Shown: piece after piece, positions 20,185 through 28,052 of the stretch
Layout: each line of letters begins with the position of its first letter
Numbering within the stretch: the stretch's first letter is position 1
DNA from: Palsa-506 sp963836355
Lineage (GTDB): Bacteria > Actinomycetota > Actinomycetes > Streptosporangiales > Streptosporangiaceae
Direction: 5' to 3'
DNA: 64,000 nucleotides
NCBI GenBank assembly: GCA_963836355.1
Contig: CAWIJO010000002.1
Location: forward strand, 1,426,001 to 1,490,000
Notes under the pieces: generated by a model
What the model was told of the DNA's origin: nothing
The model's database searches: none
The model's input: the letters and a program-made list of their open reading frames with translations, nothing else
Position numbers and translations under genes: made by a program

Positions 20185-20637
20185 TCAGCCGGCGATCTCG
20201 GCCGCGAGCAGCGCTCCTAGCTCCCAGCAGTCTTGGAGGTCTTGCCTGCCGGGTGTTCCGGTGACGCAGGCCGGCGGCCGGACCGCGTGCCATTGCAGGC
20301 CGGTGGTGATCGACTCCACCGCCCGGGCCGCCCCGCCGGTGTCCAGATTGCCGTGCACGTACAGGCCGTAGGGCCGGCGCCGGGTGGCCTCCAGGCACGG
20401 GTAATAGATCTGGTCGAAGAAGTGCTTGAGCGCGCCGGACATGTAGCCGATGTTGGCCGGGGTGCCGAGCAGGTAGCCGTCGGCCGACAGCACGTCGGCC
20501 GCCGCCGCGGTCAGGGCCGGCCGGATGACCACCTCGACGCCCTCGATCTCATCGGTCCGCGCCCCGCTGACCGCCGCCTCGAACATGGCCTGCAGGGCAG
20601 GCGAGGGCGTGTGATGGACGACCAGCAGCCTTGGCAT
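20185..20637 (-). CDS. Flavodoxin/NAD(P)H-dependent oxidoreductase family protein
   Basis: This 150-residue flavodoxin-fold protein opens LLVVHHTPSPALQAMFEA, with the phosphate-loop pattern HTPSPAL. The FMN loop GYLLGTPANIGYMSGALKHF is diagnostic, and YGLYVHGNLDTGGA follows. ATG 20637 (MPRLLVVHH) places the first beta strand at the N-terminus; the longer frame to 20718 adds non-family residues. It is a probable FMN electron carrier or reductase that stands alone. Confidence 0.85.
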   Translation of the reverse strand: MPRLLVVHHTPSPALQAMFEAAVSGARTDEIEGVEVVIRPALTAAAADVLSADGYLLGTPANIGYMSGALKHFFDQIYYPCLEATRRRPYGLYVHGNLDTGGAARAVESITTGLQWHAVRPPACVTGTPGRQDLQDCWELGALLAAEIAG

Positions 20638-20887
20638 CAGCACCGAGCCTAGACGACGCCCGGCCGCCTTCCACCCGCCTCCGGCCAGGGCCTCGCCACG
20701 CGTTCCCAACCCACGCAAGCGGCCACCGGCGGGATAAAGGGCGGGGATGCGCGCCTCGCCGGAACCGAACGCTGATCACGCACCGTGAGGGCGCGAGATC
20801 GCCCGCGCGGCTGCCTGCTCCCTGGCACCCGGCTCTAACCCTGGCTTTTCACCGGGATGCTGAGCTGACTGGCGCGTCGACCGTAAA

Positions 20888-20953
20888 AGGTGCTCCTGAA
20901 CTGGGACGATAAGAGTGCTGAAGCCCTTATCAACGCAAGTTCGAGGAGCACCT
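20888..20953. repeat. Long hairpin at the left end of an IS1380-type remnant
   Basis: AGGTGCTCCTGAACT (20888-20902) pairs with AGTTCGAGGAGCACCT (20938-20953) with one bulged base. Inside it, GATAAG (20908-20913) pairs with CTTATC (20926-20931). The hairpin ends just before a transposase N-terminus, so it is probably the terminal/subterminal structure of the element or an RNA hairpin covering its start. Confidence 0.6.
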
Positions 20954-21180
20954 CAAAAGTGAACCTTACCGGGGTGGTCGAAGGGCCTGGACGTCACCGG
21001 CGATGGCGAGGGAATCGTGTCGCACGCCGGACTGGCCCTGCTGCGCCAGCTAGCGGGGTGCGGGGCGGCGATTCTTCAAGCCGGGCGGCCGTCCAGGGCA
21101 GGGCTTGCCGGGTTTCGGTGCGCGAGCCGGCTGGGCCGCTGGAGCGCTGGCCACAGCCGGCGGCGGGTGAGAAGATGCGG
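20954..21180 (+). mobile_element. IS1380-family transposase, 5' remnant
   Basis: The frame WSKGLDVTGDGEGIVSHAGL followed by ALLRQLA is the typical N-terminus of actinobacterial IS1380-type transposases. A stop lies just upstream in this frame, and homology ends after about 35 residues, where the sequence turns into unrelated DNA before the gene at 21183. No right end is visible. It is a deletion remnant. Confidence 0.65.
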
Positions 21181-21182
21181 TC

Positions 21183-21515
21183 ATGGCCGCTGACGGAGAC
21201 GACCCGGTACGGCAGTTCGCCGCAGCCCGGGGGGCCGCCGCCGCCGCGCTGGGCGAGTGGGCCCAGCGGGTGACGGCCGCTACCACTGAGGCGCTGGGCA
21301 AACTCGATCCGGCTGTCCGCGCGGCGATCGACGCCGGGCGGACAGTGGTGGCCGGGGACTGGCGCCGCTGCCACTGCCCGTGCTGCGAGGCACACCCAGA
21401 TGATATGGGCATATGTGACGGCAGAGCCGTCATGACCCGGCAGCTAGGCGACGTAAACGTGCGGCTGTGCGCACCGTGTGCGGTGGCGCAGGGTGTCGCG
21501 GAAATGGCCCGATAA
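21183..21515 (+). CDS. Small putative zinc-binding protein
   Basis: A 110-residue protein: an Ala-rich helical N-terminus (about 1-57), then RRCHCPCCEAHPDDMG and, 25-30 residues later, VRLCAPCAVAQG. The CHCPCC...CAPC spacing suggests a zinc ribbon. Codon usage is typical and the ATG at 21183 is the first in frame. I recognise no family. It lies 90 bases before the SixA gene on the same strand and may be co-transcribed. Confidence 0.55.
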   Translation: MAADGDDPVRQFAAARGAAAAALGEWAQRVTAATTEALGKLDPAVRAAIDAGRTVVAGDWRRCHCPCCEAHPDDMGICDGRAVMTRQLGDVNVRLCAPCAVAQGVAEMAR

Positions 21516-21605
21516 GCCCGCGGGCAGAGAAGATTCTGGCTCGGGGTCCGCTGGAGTGTCGAGCGTGGCCGGGCGCGACGAGGCCGGATATGCGAGGGTT
21601 GCATC

Positions 21606-22151
21606 ATGGCCAGCAAGGCGGGACGGCAGCTGGTGCTGTTTCGGCACGCGAAGTCGGCCTGGCCCGACGTCGCCGACCATGAGCGGCCGCTGGCGCGCCG
21701 AGGCCGCCGGGATGCCCCCGTTGCGGGACGGTGGCTGCGGGCGGCAGGCCTGTTGCCCGACCGGGTCGTCTGCTCGACGGCCAAGCGTGCCCGCCAGACG
21801 TGGCAGCTGGCTGCGGCGGAGCTTGATTCCTCGCCGGCGGTCAGTTTTGACCACCGGGTGTACGGAACATCAGCGGGCGAGCTCCTGGATCTGGCTCGCG
21901 ATACCGCGCCGGCGACGCACAGGCTGCTGATCGTCGGGCACGACCCGGCCATACAGGAACTAGCTGTGGCGCTCGCCAGCGGCCGGGCCGGCGATGCGGG
22001 TGCGCTCGACCGGGTCAGGGTCAAGTTCCCGACTGCCGCGATCGCGGTACTGGAGCTCACCGGAACATGGCGGGAACTCGGGCCTGGGCAGACCCGGCTG
22101 ACCGCTTTCGTGGTCCCCCGGGACCTTCACCCCGGCACCGCCGGGCGATGA
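21606..22151 (+). CDS. sixA: Phosphohistidine phosphatase SixA
   Basis: A 181-residue histidine-phosphatase-superfamily protein. The catalytic RHG-type motif appears as LFRHAKSAWPD with the active His near residue 14. ERPLARRGRRDA, VVCSTAKRARQTW and the second His in LLIVGHDPAIQELA complete the site. SixA dephosphorylates phosphohistidine in signalling or PTS proteins. The C-terminal 30 residues are overlapped by the antisense-oriented gene ending at 22057. Confidence 0.9.
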   Translation: MASKAGRQLVLFRHAKSAWPDVADHERPLARRGRRDAPVAGRWLRAAGLLPDRVVCSTAKRARQTWQLAAAELDSSPAVSFDHRVYGTSAGELLDLARDTAPATHRLLIVGHDPAIQELAVALASGRAGDAGALDRVRVKFPTAAIAVLELTGTWRELGPGQTRLTAFVVPRDLHPGTAGR

Positions 22152-22377
22152 CCAGGCCACGGGCCTGGCCGCCGATCAGCAAGGCGAACACGGCGCGCAT
22201 GACCAGGTCAGCCTTCGGCCAGTCCGGGTATGACCCGCTCCGGCCGCCTTTGGCCGCCACCTTCTGCCGCGAGCTGCTGGCTGAGGCGTTCGCGATCCGG
22301 GCGGACTTCTCCTTGGTCTCACCGCGCTTGCGGAGTTCCTGGTACGTCTTCTCGTCCTTGATCTGTGCTCGGGGCAT
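22057..22377 (-). CDS. DUF7218-like stress/plasmid-type small protein with replaced C-terminus
   Basis: From ATG 22377 the protein begins AQIKDEKTYQELRKRGETKE and KSARIANA, the hallmark of a small basic actinobacterial family, and reaches GGRSGSYPDWPKADL. Family members then end with a Rho-N-like helix-extended-loop-helix. Here the sequence diverges (VMRAVFALLIGGQARG) and overlaps the sixA gene by 95 bases. The tail has probably been lost by deletion and replaced. Whether it is still functional is uncertain. Confidence 0.55.
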   Translation of the reverse strand: MPRAQIKDEKTYQELRKRGETKEKSARIANASASSSRQKVAAKGGRSGSYPDWPKADLVMRAVFALLIGGQARGLVIARRCRGEGPGGPRKRSAGSAQARVPAMFR

Positions 22378-22456
22378 TGCCTTCTCCCCCGGTCCAGGGT
22401 CGGTGCCTGGATCGTCGGCTCTTATCCCCGCGGCGCCTGCTCGAGCCACCCGGGCT

Positions 22457-22797
22457 CTACCGGGCCCGGTACCGCTCGGCATCGGCGGCGCGCAGGGTAA
22501 GGCCCAGGCCAGCTGCGTCCGGGTCGGGCTTGATGACACCGCCGGCGGAGTTGAGGGTGCCGTCGAAGAACATCGATTTCGATCCGGGCATGGTGGTGGA
22601 ACCATTCCAGGTGCCGCAGGTTCGGCACGGCGCCCGCCGCGTGCACTTCCCGGTCCACCACGAGGGGTGCCGCAGTTCCAGGGCGCGAAGGTCCCGGCAG
22701 AAGGCAGCCGGCCGAAACTGCTGTTGTTCTGCACGGGTGGCCGCGCCGCAAGCGGCGCCGCTAGCCCGGCGTCAGCGCCGGGCTCAGCCTCTTGGAA
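22457..22797 (-). other. Unassigned region with a possible Cys-rich coding fragment
   Basis: The minus-strand frame ending at TAG 22457-22459 has consistently G/C third positions and encodes WWTGKCTRRAPCRTCGTWNG and FFDGTLNSAGGVIKPDPDA. It has no start codon before an upstream TGA near 22795. An opposite-strand frame has similar composition, so coding direction is uncertain. No family is recognised. Confidence 0.25.
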
Positions 22798-22840
22798 ACC
22801 GCCCGGGGCACGCGGTGCCGCACTTGCGCGGGCGTCGCGA

Positions 22841-23290
22841 TCAGCGGGCTCCTCCGTCAAGCTCGCTGACGGCGTGCTGCGCGACGAGCCCGTTCTGTTC
22901 GCTGTCCCCTGGTGCGCCGTCAGTTCGCCGACGGCCGGAACGGTTGGCGGACGCTTGCCCGAGGGCCTGGTCCAGGCTCCTGAAGTTGGGGATTATGCGG
23001 TCAACGCCGGTGATCGCGAAAATGCGGAGGACGTGAGCGGCGGAGCCGACCAGCAGCAGCTCGCCGCCTTCAGCCTGGGCGCGCTTGTGCGCCGCGAGCA
23101 GGGTATGAAGCCCGGACGAATCACAAAACTGGGTCCGGGTCATGTCGACCACGAGCGTGCCGCGCCTGTGCGCGGCTGCCTCCAGCAGGGCCGACCGCAG
23201 CCCGGGGGCGCTGGTGATGTCGATCTCCTCGGGTGCTGCCACGACCGGCACGCCGCTGGCCATCTCAACGGGGAACCTGCCGTCATGCAT
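22841..23290 (-). CDS. STAS-domain anti-sigma factor antagonist
   Basis: This protein of about 149 residues has the STAS core: VVAAPEEIDITSAPGLRSAL, TLVVDMTRTQFCDSSGLHTL (the Ser of DSSG is the usual phosphorylation site), and ELLLVGSAAHVLRIFAITGV. Such proteins free a sigma factor by binding an RsbW-like kinase. ATG 23290 is chosen because AGGAGG (23299-23304) lies eight bases upstream; the GTG at 23299 would overlap it. The C-terminal 35 residues (SGRRRTDGAPGDSEQNG) are disordered. It is divergent from the wHTH gene. Confidence 0.9.
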   Translation of the reverse strand: MHDGRFPVEMASGVPVVAAPEEIDITSAPGLRSALLEAAAHRRGTLVVDMTRTQFCDSSGLHTLLAAHKRAQAEGGELLLVGSAAHVLRIFAITGVDRIIPNFRSLDQALGQASANRSGRRRTDGAPGDSEQNGLVAQHAVSELDGGAR

Positions 23291-23441
23291 CTGTGTCACC
23301 TCCTATGGCCGGGGCACGGCGACGCTGAACACTACGGCGCGGCGCGCCGCTGTGCCTGCGCCGCGCGTGGCGGGGATGTGGTAGGTGACCTGATCAGGGC
23401 TTTACCAGGATCGGCTGCTGGCCAGGAGCCTGTCAATAGAA

Positions 23442-23463
23442 ACACGAGAAAAATCTCGCGTGT
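23442..23463. promoter_or_regulatory. Inverted repeat between the divergent STAS and wHTH genes
   Basis: CGAGA-AAAA-TCTCG (23445-23458) is a perfect 5-bp stem with a four-base spacer, extended by ACA and GTGT with one offset. It lies 30-50 bases before ATG 23494 in an AT-rich stretch that also holds TTATACAAT (about 23475). It is a candidate operator for the wHTH regulator. Confidence 0.5.
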
Positions 23464-23493
23464 CTTCTCTCCGGAGTTATACAATCAGGAGGC

Positions 23494-23823
23494 ATGAGCG
23501 ACTCTGACGAGAGAGGCGGCAGCTGGACGCTCCTGACCGGCCACGGGCGCGTGCTGGTGGAGATCGGCCGGGATCCCGGTGCCCGGATCCGGGACATCAG
23601 CGCCGTCGTGGGACTGACCGAACGCACCGTCCAGGTCATCGTGGCCGATCTGGAGGCTGCCGGTTACCTCACCCGGACCCGCACCGGGCGGCGCACCCGG
23701 TACACCGTCAACCACGACAGCGTGTTCCGGCACCCCGCCCAGGAAGGACAGCGAGTTGGCCCGTTCCTCAGCCTGCTCGCTGCGGCCGAAGAGAACGCCC
23801 CTACCACGCCGGGGCCCGGATGA
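23494..23823 (+). CDS. Winged-helix (MarR-like) transcriptional regulator
   Basis: A 109-residue protein. GARIRDISAVVGLTERTVQV (about residues 29-48) is the HTH, followed by AAGYLTRTRTGRRTRYTVN, the wing. CAGGAGGC precedes the ATG. It is short and has no sensor domain, as in many actinobacterial wHTH regulators that act as simple repressors. The inverted repeat upstream suggests autoregulation and control of the divergent STAS gene. Confidence 0.82.
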   Translation: MSDSDERGGSWTLLTGHGRVLVEIGRDPGARIRDISAVVGLTERTVQVIVADLEAAGYLTRTRTGRRTRYTVNHDSVFRHPAQEGQRVGPFLSLLAAAEENAPTTPGPG

Positions 23824-23896
23824 CAGTGACATTGGGCGGCGGCAGACGTTATGCGGGATGGAAGGGCGAATGTCGTCCCCCGAACCCGCCGTAGGA

Positions 23897-24862
23897 CTAT
23901 TCACGCCAGCCGGGACCTGTCCAGGGCGCCTTCGGCGTCACTTCGTGATCGGCTAGGACGGCCCTGGACAGGACCCGTCTGCCGTCAGGTCCGGCAGCAG
24001 CCGGGTTCGGGGGCCCTGGGCACGGACCGGGCGCGGTCTCCTGGCCGATGAAAGCTGTCGAAGCGGACACCACCCGAGGGCCACGACCCGCGCGGCAGCA
24101 GCCCCGCGATGGCCTCGAGGTCGCCGTTTCCGACGCCATGGTCGAGCTGACCCGGCCCACCGCGGCAATTACTAGCGGTCGTGGGGTGGCGCGTGCCCGG
24201 GAGGGTGCCAGGCCCCCGCTGCTAAGCCACCGCCGGAATCCCGCGGCGTCCCGGCGAACGGCCCCGAGCGTGGCCGGCTCGGTGAGCAGACCCCGCAGCA
24301 CCAGCGAGGCGATCTCGTCGCCGAATTGCGCCGACGCACCGGCGCGCCCTCCGCTATAGAGCGTCAGCGCCCGGATCAGGATGCCGGCGATGGCCTCGCG
24401 GGCCAGGGCCGTGTCGACCGGGAGGAACAGGCCGGAGGCAACGCCGTCCTTGACGATCCGCTCGACGGCCGCTTGCAGCCGGGACCGTTTCCGTTTCCAC
24501 GCGGCGAACCGGGGGTCGCCCATGACCTCTTCGGAGTACATGCCCCGTAGGTCGTAGGGAGATCCGACCAGGTGCTCGACGTCGTGCCGGAGGTAGCGGT
24601 ATAGGCGGACGCTGGCCGGGCCAGGGTCGGCCGCGAGGACCTCGGCCGCGGGCACGGCGTCGTCGAGGTCGGAGCGGAGGATCTCCTGGACGATCGCGTG
24701 CTTGGAGGGGAAGTGATGGAATAGCGAGGGCTGCCGGATGCCAACGGCCTGCGCGATCTGCCGGGTGGTCGTCGCGTGATAGCCGCGCCTGGCGAACAGC
24801 CTCGCCGCCTCGACGAGGATGCGCTCGCGGCCCCGCGCGGGCTCGGAGCGCCGCGCGCTCAC
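23897..24862 (-). CDS. TetR-family regulator with an unusual C-terminal extension
   Basis: GTG 24862 opens VSARRSEPARGRERILVEAA; the HTH YHATTTRQIAQAVGIRQPSL and FHHFPSKHAIVQEIL are canonical. The ligand domain continues to about residue 205 (AGFRRWLSS). The remaining 115 residues are low-complexity, Pro/Arg-rich and not family-like, which suggests loss of the native stop. The start overlaps the stop of the OppB::OppF fusion (GTGA), so the gene is the last of the agmatinase transporter operon and probably its repressor, with an operator at 27743-27760. Confidence 0.8.
   Translation of the reverse strand: MSARRSEPARGRERILVEAARLFARRGYHATTTRQIAQAVGIRQPSLFHHFPSKHAIVQEILRSDLDDAVPAAEVLAADPGPASVRLYRYLRHDVEHLVGSPYDLRGMYSEEVMGDPRFAAWKRKRSRLQAAVERIVKDGVASGLFLPVDTALAREAIAGILIRALTLYSGGRAGASAQFGDEIASLVLRGLLTEPATLGAVRRDAAGFRRWLSSGGLAPSRARATPRPLVIAAVGRVSSTMASETATSRPSRGCCRAGRGPRVVSASTAFIGQETAPGPCPGPPNPAAAGPDGRRVLSRAVLADHEVTPKAPWTGPGWRE
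23916..23972. repeat. 12-bp inverted repeat (CCTGTCCAGGGC / GCCCTGGACAGG)
   Basis: The arms at 23916-23927 and 23961-23972 are perfect and separated by 33 bases. They lie at the 3' end of the TetR reading frame and would form a strong hairpin in its transcript. This could be a terminator without a U-tract or a recombination relic. Confidence 0.5.
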
Positions 24863-25011
24863 GGTGCCGGCTTGGCTGTCTGGCTGGTGATTGATCTGGT
24901 CGCCTTGGCGGGTATCTGGTCGGTGTAGTGGCAGGCTGCGGTGTGGCCGGGTGAGATGAGGCGGGGGCGGCCGCAACCCCAGGCCAGGCGCCGCCCGATA
25001 AACGCGGCCAT
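24859..25011 (-). pseudogene. 50-codon fusion of the start of OppB to the end of OppF (deletion scar)
   Basis: The ATG at 25011, 37 bases after the binding-protein gene, begins MAAFIGRRLAWG, which matches the cytoplasmic start of DppB/OppB permeases. The very next residues, CGRPRLISPGHTAACHYTDQ, are the C-terminal tail of an OppF/DppF ATPase (the SPGHxxACH ending). The frame stops at 24859, overlapping the TetR start. The simplest explanation is a precise in-frame deletion of about 4 kb removing oppB, oppC, oppD and oppF, leaving a harmless mini-ORF that keeps TetR translationally coupled. Confidence 0.65.
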
Positions 25012-25048
25012 GAGCCGGCCCCCGCTGAAACCACGCCCAGCCTGCCTG

Positions 25049-26722
25049 CTACTGGACGCGGGACAAAGCGTAGAAATCGTACGATTGCACATAGACCGGA
25101 TTCGCCACGTAACCCTTCACGTCAGTCCGCAGATAACTCGTGTCGATAATCTGCCCAAGCGGGATCCACGGCGGGTCCTGCGTCCCCATGACCGTCTGCG
25201 CGTGGCGCCACATGCTCGTCAGCTTCGCCGGATCCGACTTGGTGAACCCGTCGTTGATCGCGTTGTTCACCGTGGTGTTCTCGTAGTAGCCCCCGTTGAA
25301 CAGGTGCTGCTTCGGCGTCGCGTCCTTCGACAGGATCGGGAAGCAGAAGTCCGACGGGCTGTTGTACTCAGGCCACCAGAACCAGTACGCCATGTCGGGC
25401 CGCTGCGCCACCGGCTTCGGCGAGGAGATGTCGGCGACGAACGCCGAGTAGGCCTTCTCGACGATGTTCAGCTTCAGCCCCACGTGCTGCAGCTGGTTCT
25501 GCAGCACCAGCCCTGGCTCCTTGCGGTGGCCGGTGTAGAACTCGTAGGTGAGCTGGGTGCCCGGCTTGACGCCGGCCTGCTGCAGCAGGGATTTCGCCTT
25601 CGCCATATTCACGGCCGGCGAGTAGGTCCCAGGGGCCGCGTACAGCATCAGGTCCGGCAGGACACTGTTCGGCGTGTCGAGTGTCCCCCTCATCACCGAG
25701 GACACGAACTGGTCGTTGGGGAACAGCAGGTTCATCGCCTGCCGGGCCTGCGGAGAGGCGAGCGGCCCATACGAGCCGAGGATGATGTACTCCATCCCCA
25801 GCACCTTCTGGTTCCCGACGACGATCCCGGGCGCCTTCTTAAGCGCTTCGGTGTCTTGCGGCGTTGACGGGAAGGAGATGTCGAAGTCGCCTGACTCCAT
25901 CCCCTGCCGGCGGCTGGAGTCCTCCGGGACCTGGCGGATGATGATCTTCTTGAAGTGCGATCCGCTCCAGCCGCCCCAGTAGTTCGGGTTGCGCACCAGG
26001 ACGATCTGGTCGTTGGGCACCGCGCTCTGCACCATGTAGGCGCTGGTCCCGGCGGAGTGCGACTGCAGGTAATCGTGCCCGTGGTTCTTCCCCCGCTTCT
26101 CCACATCCGGGTTCACGATGCCGGTGCCGTACTGCGAGGCGAGCAGCAGGTCGAACCGCGGCACGGGGATGCCGAGATCCATCACGACCGTGCCCGGGTT
26201 CTTCACAATGATCTGCTTGGCCGGATCGGTGATGTAGGTGGACAAGGTCGAGCCGGCGCCGAGCTGCGCCGTGATGGTGCGGGTGTAAGCGGCTTTGAGG
26301 GTGTTGCCGTTGAAGGGCGTCCCGTCGCTGTACTTGACGCCGGAACGCAGCGTGAATGTCCACACGCTCTTGTCCGAGTTCGTCGATATCCGCTCGGCCA
26401 GCCATGGCTTGGTCTGGGTGGCGCTGCTTCCCTTCATGCGCATCAGCGAGTCGTAGATCCCGAAGTTCGGCACGATGTCCGACAGCAGGAAATACGACGC
26501 CGGGTCGAAGTCGGTCACGAACGCGTCCATCGCCACCACGAGGGTCGCCGGATCGCGGTTCAGCGCCGGTCCGGCTCCGCTCTGGGTCGCCGTCGTGGGC
26601 GTCGAGCTCCCGCACGCGGCGAGCAGGCTGCCCGCCGACCCCATCGCCATCGCGCCGACGGCCGTCCCGGTGGCTCCCCGGATGAACTGCCGGCGGCTGT
26701 ACCGCCTGTCCCAGCTGGTCAT
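25049..26722 (-). CDS. ABC transporter solute-binding lipoprotein (peptide/opine type, SBP_bac_5)
   Basis: A 557-residue extracellular binding protein. The N-terminus has a twin-arginine motif (YSRRQFIRG) and then a lipobox ending LLAAC, so it is a Tat-exported lipoprotein. ERISTNSDKSVWTFTLRSGV and KYSDGTPFNGNTLKAAY are typical of the family. The start overlaps the agmatinase stop by four bases (ATGA). The coupling to a ureohydrolase suggests a guanidino compound, agmatine or a peptide as ligand (inference). Its permease and ATPase genes are missing downstream. Confidence 0.9.
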   Translation of the reverse strand: MTSWDRRYSRRQFIRGATGTAVGAMAMGSAGSLLAACGSSTPTTATQSGAGPALNRDPATLVVAMDAFVTDFDPASYFLLSDIVPNFGIYDSLMRMKGSSATQTKPWLAERISTNSDKSVWTFTLRSGVKYSDGTPFNGNTLKAAYTRTITAQLGAGSTLSTYITDPAKQIIVKNPGTVVMDLGIPVPRFDLLLASQYGTGIVNPDVEKRGKNHGHDYLQSHSAGTSAYMVQSAVPNDQIVLVRNPNYWGGWSGSHFKKIIIRQVPEDSSRRQGMESGDFDISFPSTPQDTEALKKAPGIVVGNQKVLGMEYIILGSYGPLASPQARQAMNLLFPNDQFVSSVMRGTLDTPNSVLPDLMLYAAPGTYSPAVNMAKAKSLLQQAGVKPGTQLTYEFYTGHRKEPGLVLQNQLQHVGLKLNIVEKAYSAFVADISSPKPVAQRPDMAYWFWWPEYNSPSDFCFPILSKDATPKQHLFNGGYYENTTVNNAINDGFTKSDPAKLTSMWRHAQTVMGTQDPPWIPLGQIIDTSYLRTDVKGYVANPVYVQSYDFYALSRVQ

Positions 26723-27681
26723 GTTCCCTGCCCTTCCCGCCTCAGGCGCCGGAGCGCGGCGAGGCTGACCATCTCGTATGCAAGGTTCGCTGCCAACGTC
26801 GCGGTGACCCCGCCGGTGTCGTAACCCGGGATCACCTCCACCACGTCGAAGCCCACGAAATCGATGCCGGTGAGCCCCCGGACGATCTCGAGACCCTGCG
26901 CCGACGAGAGCCCGCCTGCCTCGGGCGTCCCAGTCCCGGGCGCGAAGGCCGGATCGATGACGTCGATGTCGAAGCTGATGAAGGCCCGGCGGCCGGCCAC
27001 GCGCTCGCGGATGCGCGCCGCGGTCTCCTCCGGCCCGATGGCCAGCACCTCCCGCGTGGTGAGGTAGTCGAGCCCGAGTTCGTCGCGCAGCGAGGTCCAG
27101 TCGGTCGGGTCGTACAATGAGCCGCGCAAGCCGACCTCGATCGAGTGGTCCACGTCGACCAGGCCCTCCTCGATCGCCCGCCGCATCCACGTGCCATGCG
27201 TGTAGCGCTCGCCGTAGTACTGGTCCCAGGCGTCGGTGTGCGAGTCGAACATGACCACGGCCACCGGCCCGTGGGCGCGCATCGACCGGAGGTGCGGCAG
27301 CGTTATCGAATGGTCACCGCCGAGGAGCAGCGGGACCACACCGGCGTCGGGGAGCGGCGCGACGTAGCGCTCGATCGCCTGATAGCTGCGCTCGGTGAAG
27401 CCCGGCACGATCGAGATGTCGCCGCGGTCGACGCAGGACAGCACCTCGAACGGCATGACGTCGAGCGCCGGGTTGTAGCGGCGCAGGAGCAGCGACGCCG
27501 CGCGGACGGCGTTCGGCCCGAACCGCCCGCCGACCCGGAAGGTGACGCCAGTGTCGAACGGGACCCCGACGACCGCGACGTCCACGTCCTCCAGCGTGTC
27601 TACCAGCGGCAGCCGCGCGAACGTGGGGACGCCCACGAAGCGAGGCGACACAGCGGAATCGGCGGGCTGATACCGCGGCAT
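26719..27681 (-). CDS. Agmatinase/guanidinobutyrase family ureohydrolase
   Basis: This 320-residue protein has the binuclear-manganese motifs of the arginase superfamily: LLLGGDHSITLPHL (about 118), FDSHTDAWDQ (about 143) and SFDIDVIDPAFAPGTGTPEA (about 233). It hydrolyses a guanidino compound to urea and an amine. The second motif has Ser where most agmatinases have Ala (DAHTD); the metal ligands are kept. ATG 27681 and GTG 27684 are both possible starts. The palindrome 60 bases upstream is the probable TetR operator. Confidence 0.9.
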   Translation of the reverse strand: MPRYQPADSAVSPRFVGVPTFARLPLVDTLEDVDVAVVGVPFDTGVTFRVGGRFGPNAVRAASLLLRRYNPALDVMPFEVLSCVDRGDISIVPGFTERSYQAIERYVAPLPDAGVVPLLLGGDHSITLPHLRSMRAHGPVAVVMFDSHTDAWDQYYGERYTHGTWMRRAIEEGLVDVDHSIEVGLRGSLYDPTDWTSLRDELGLDYLTTREVLAIGPEETAARIRERVAGRRAFISFDIDVIDPAFAPGTGTPEAGGLSSAQGLEIVRGLTGIDFVGFDVVEVIPGYDTGGVTATLAANLAYEMVSLAALRRLRREGQGT

Positions 27682-27742
27682 CACGCGCGCACCCGCGACG
27701 CCTCCATGGTCACCGGCAAGGCTCGCTCCATTCCTTGAGTCA

Positions 27743-27760
27743 ACCTATCGGTTGATAGGT
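27743..27760. promoter_or_regulatory. Palindromic operator (ACCTATC-GGTT-GATAGGT), probable TetR site
   Basis: The 7-bp arms at 27743-27749 and 27754-27760 are perfect. A second perfect pair, CAACC/GGTTG (27741-27754), overlaps them. The site lies 60 bases before the agmatinase start in an AT-richer patch, where a repressor would block transcription. Size and symmetry fit a TetR dimer; the regulator at 24862-23897 is the natural candidate. Confidence 0.65.
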
Positions 27761-27898
27761 AAGTGAAGTGCGGCGCGCACTTTTGTGTCAAGGAGGGCGG
27801 CCCGGTTGTGTCAGGCGGGAGGCTCGGCGGCTACCGGGCGAGGCCGGCATCGAACGGCTCGTCCCCCCTCCCGGCCGACCGGGGCCAGGGCCGGGCGC

Positions 27899-28039
27899 CT
27901 ATACCAGCCCGGCGTCGCCGACCAACGCCTCGGCCTGATCCTTCGCGCAGCCGTCCTGGGCGAGGAGCCGGTCATACGCGTCGATGACCTCCGCGGGCAG
28001 CAGACCTTCGAACAGGTCCTGGAGCTTGCGGCGCCGCAT
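27899..28039 (-). CDS. 46-residue protein or N-terminal remnant
   Basis: ATG 28039 starts RRRKLQDLFEGLLPAEVIDA and continues to AEALVGDAGLV before TAG 27899-27901. Codon third positions are almost all G/C, so this is real coding sequence. The helical content suggests the N-terminus of a larger regulator that has lost its C-terminus; no family is certain. It begins 14 bases after the kinase remnant. Confidence 0.45.
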   Translation of the reverse strand: MRRRKLQDLFEGLLPAEVIDAYDRLLAQDGCAKDQAEALVGDAGLV

Positions 28040-28052
28040 GCCGGGATCGCAC

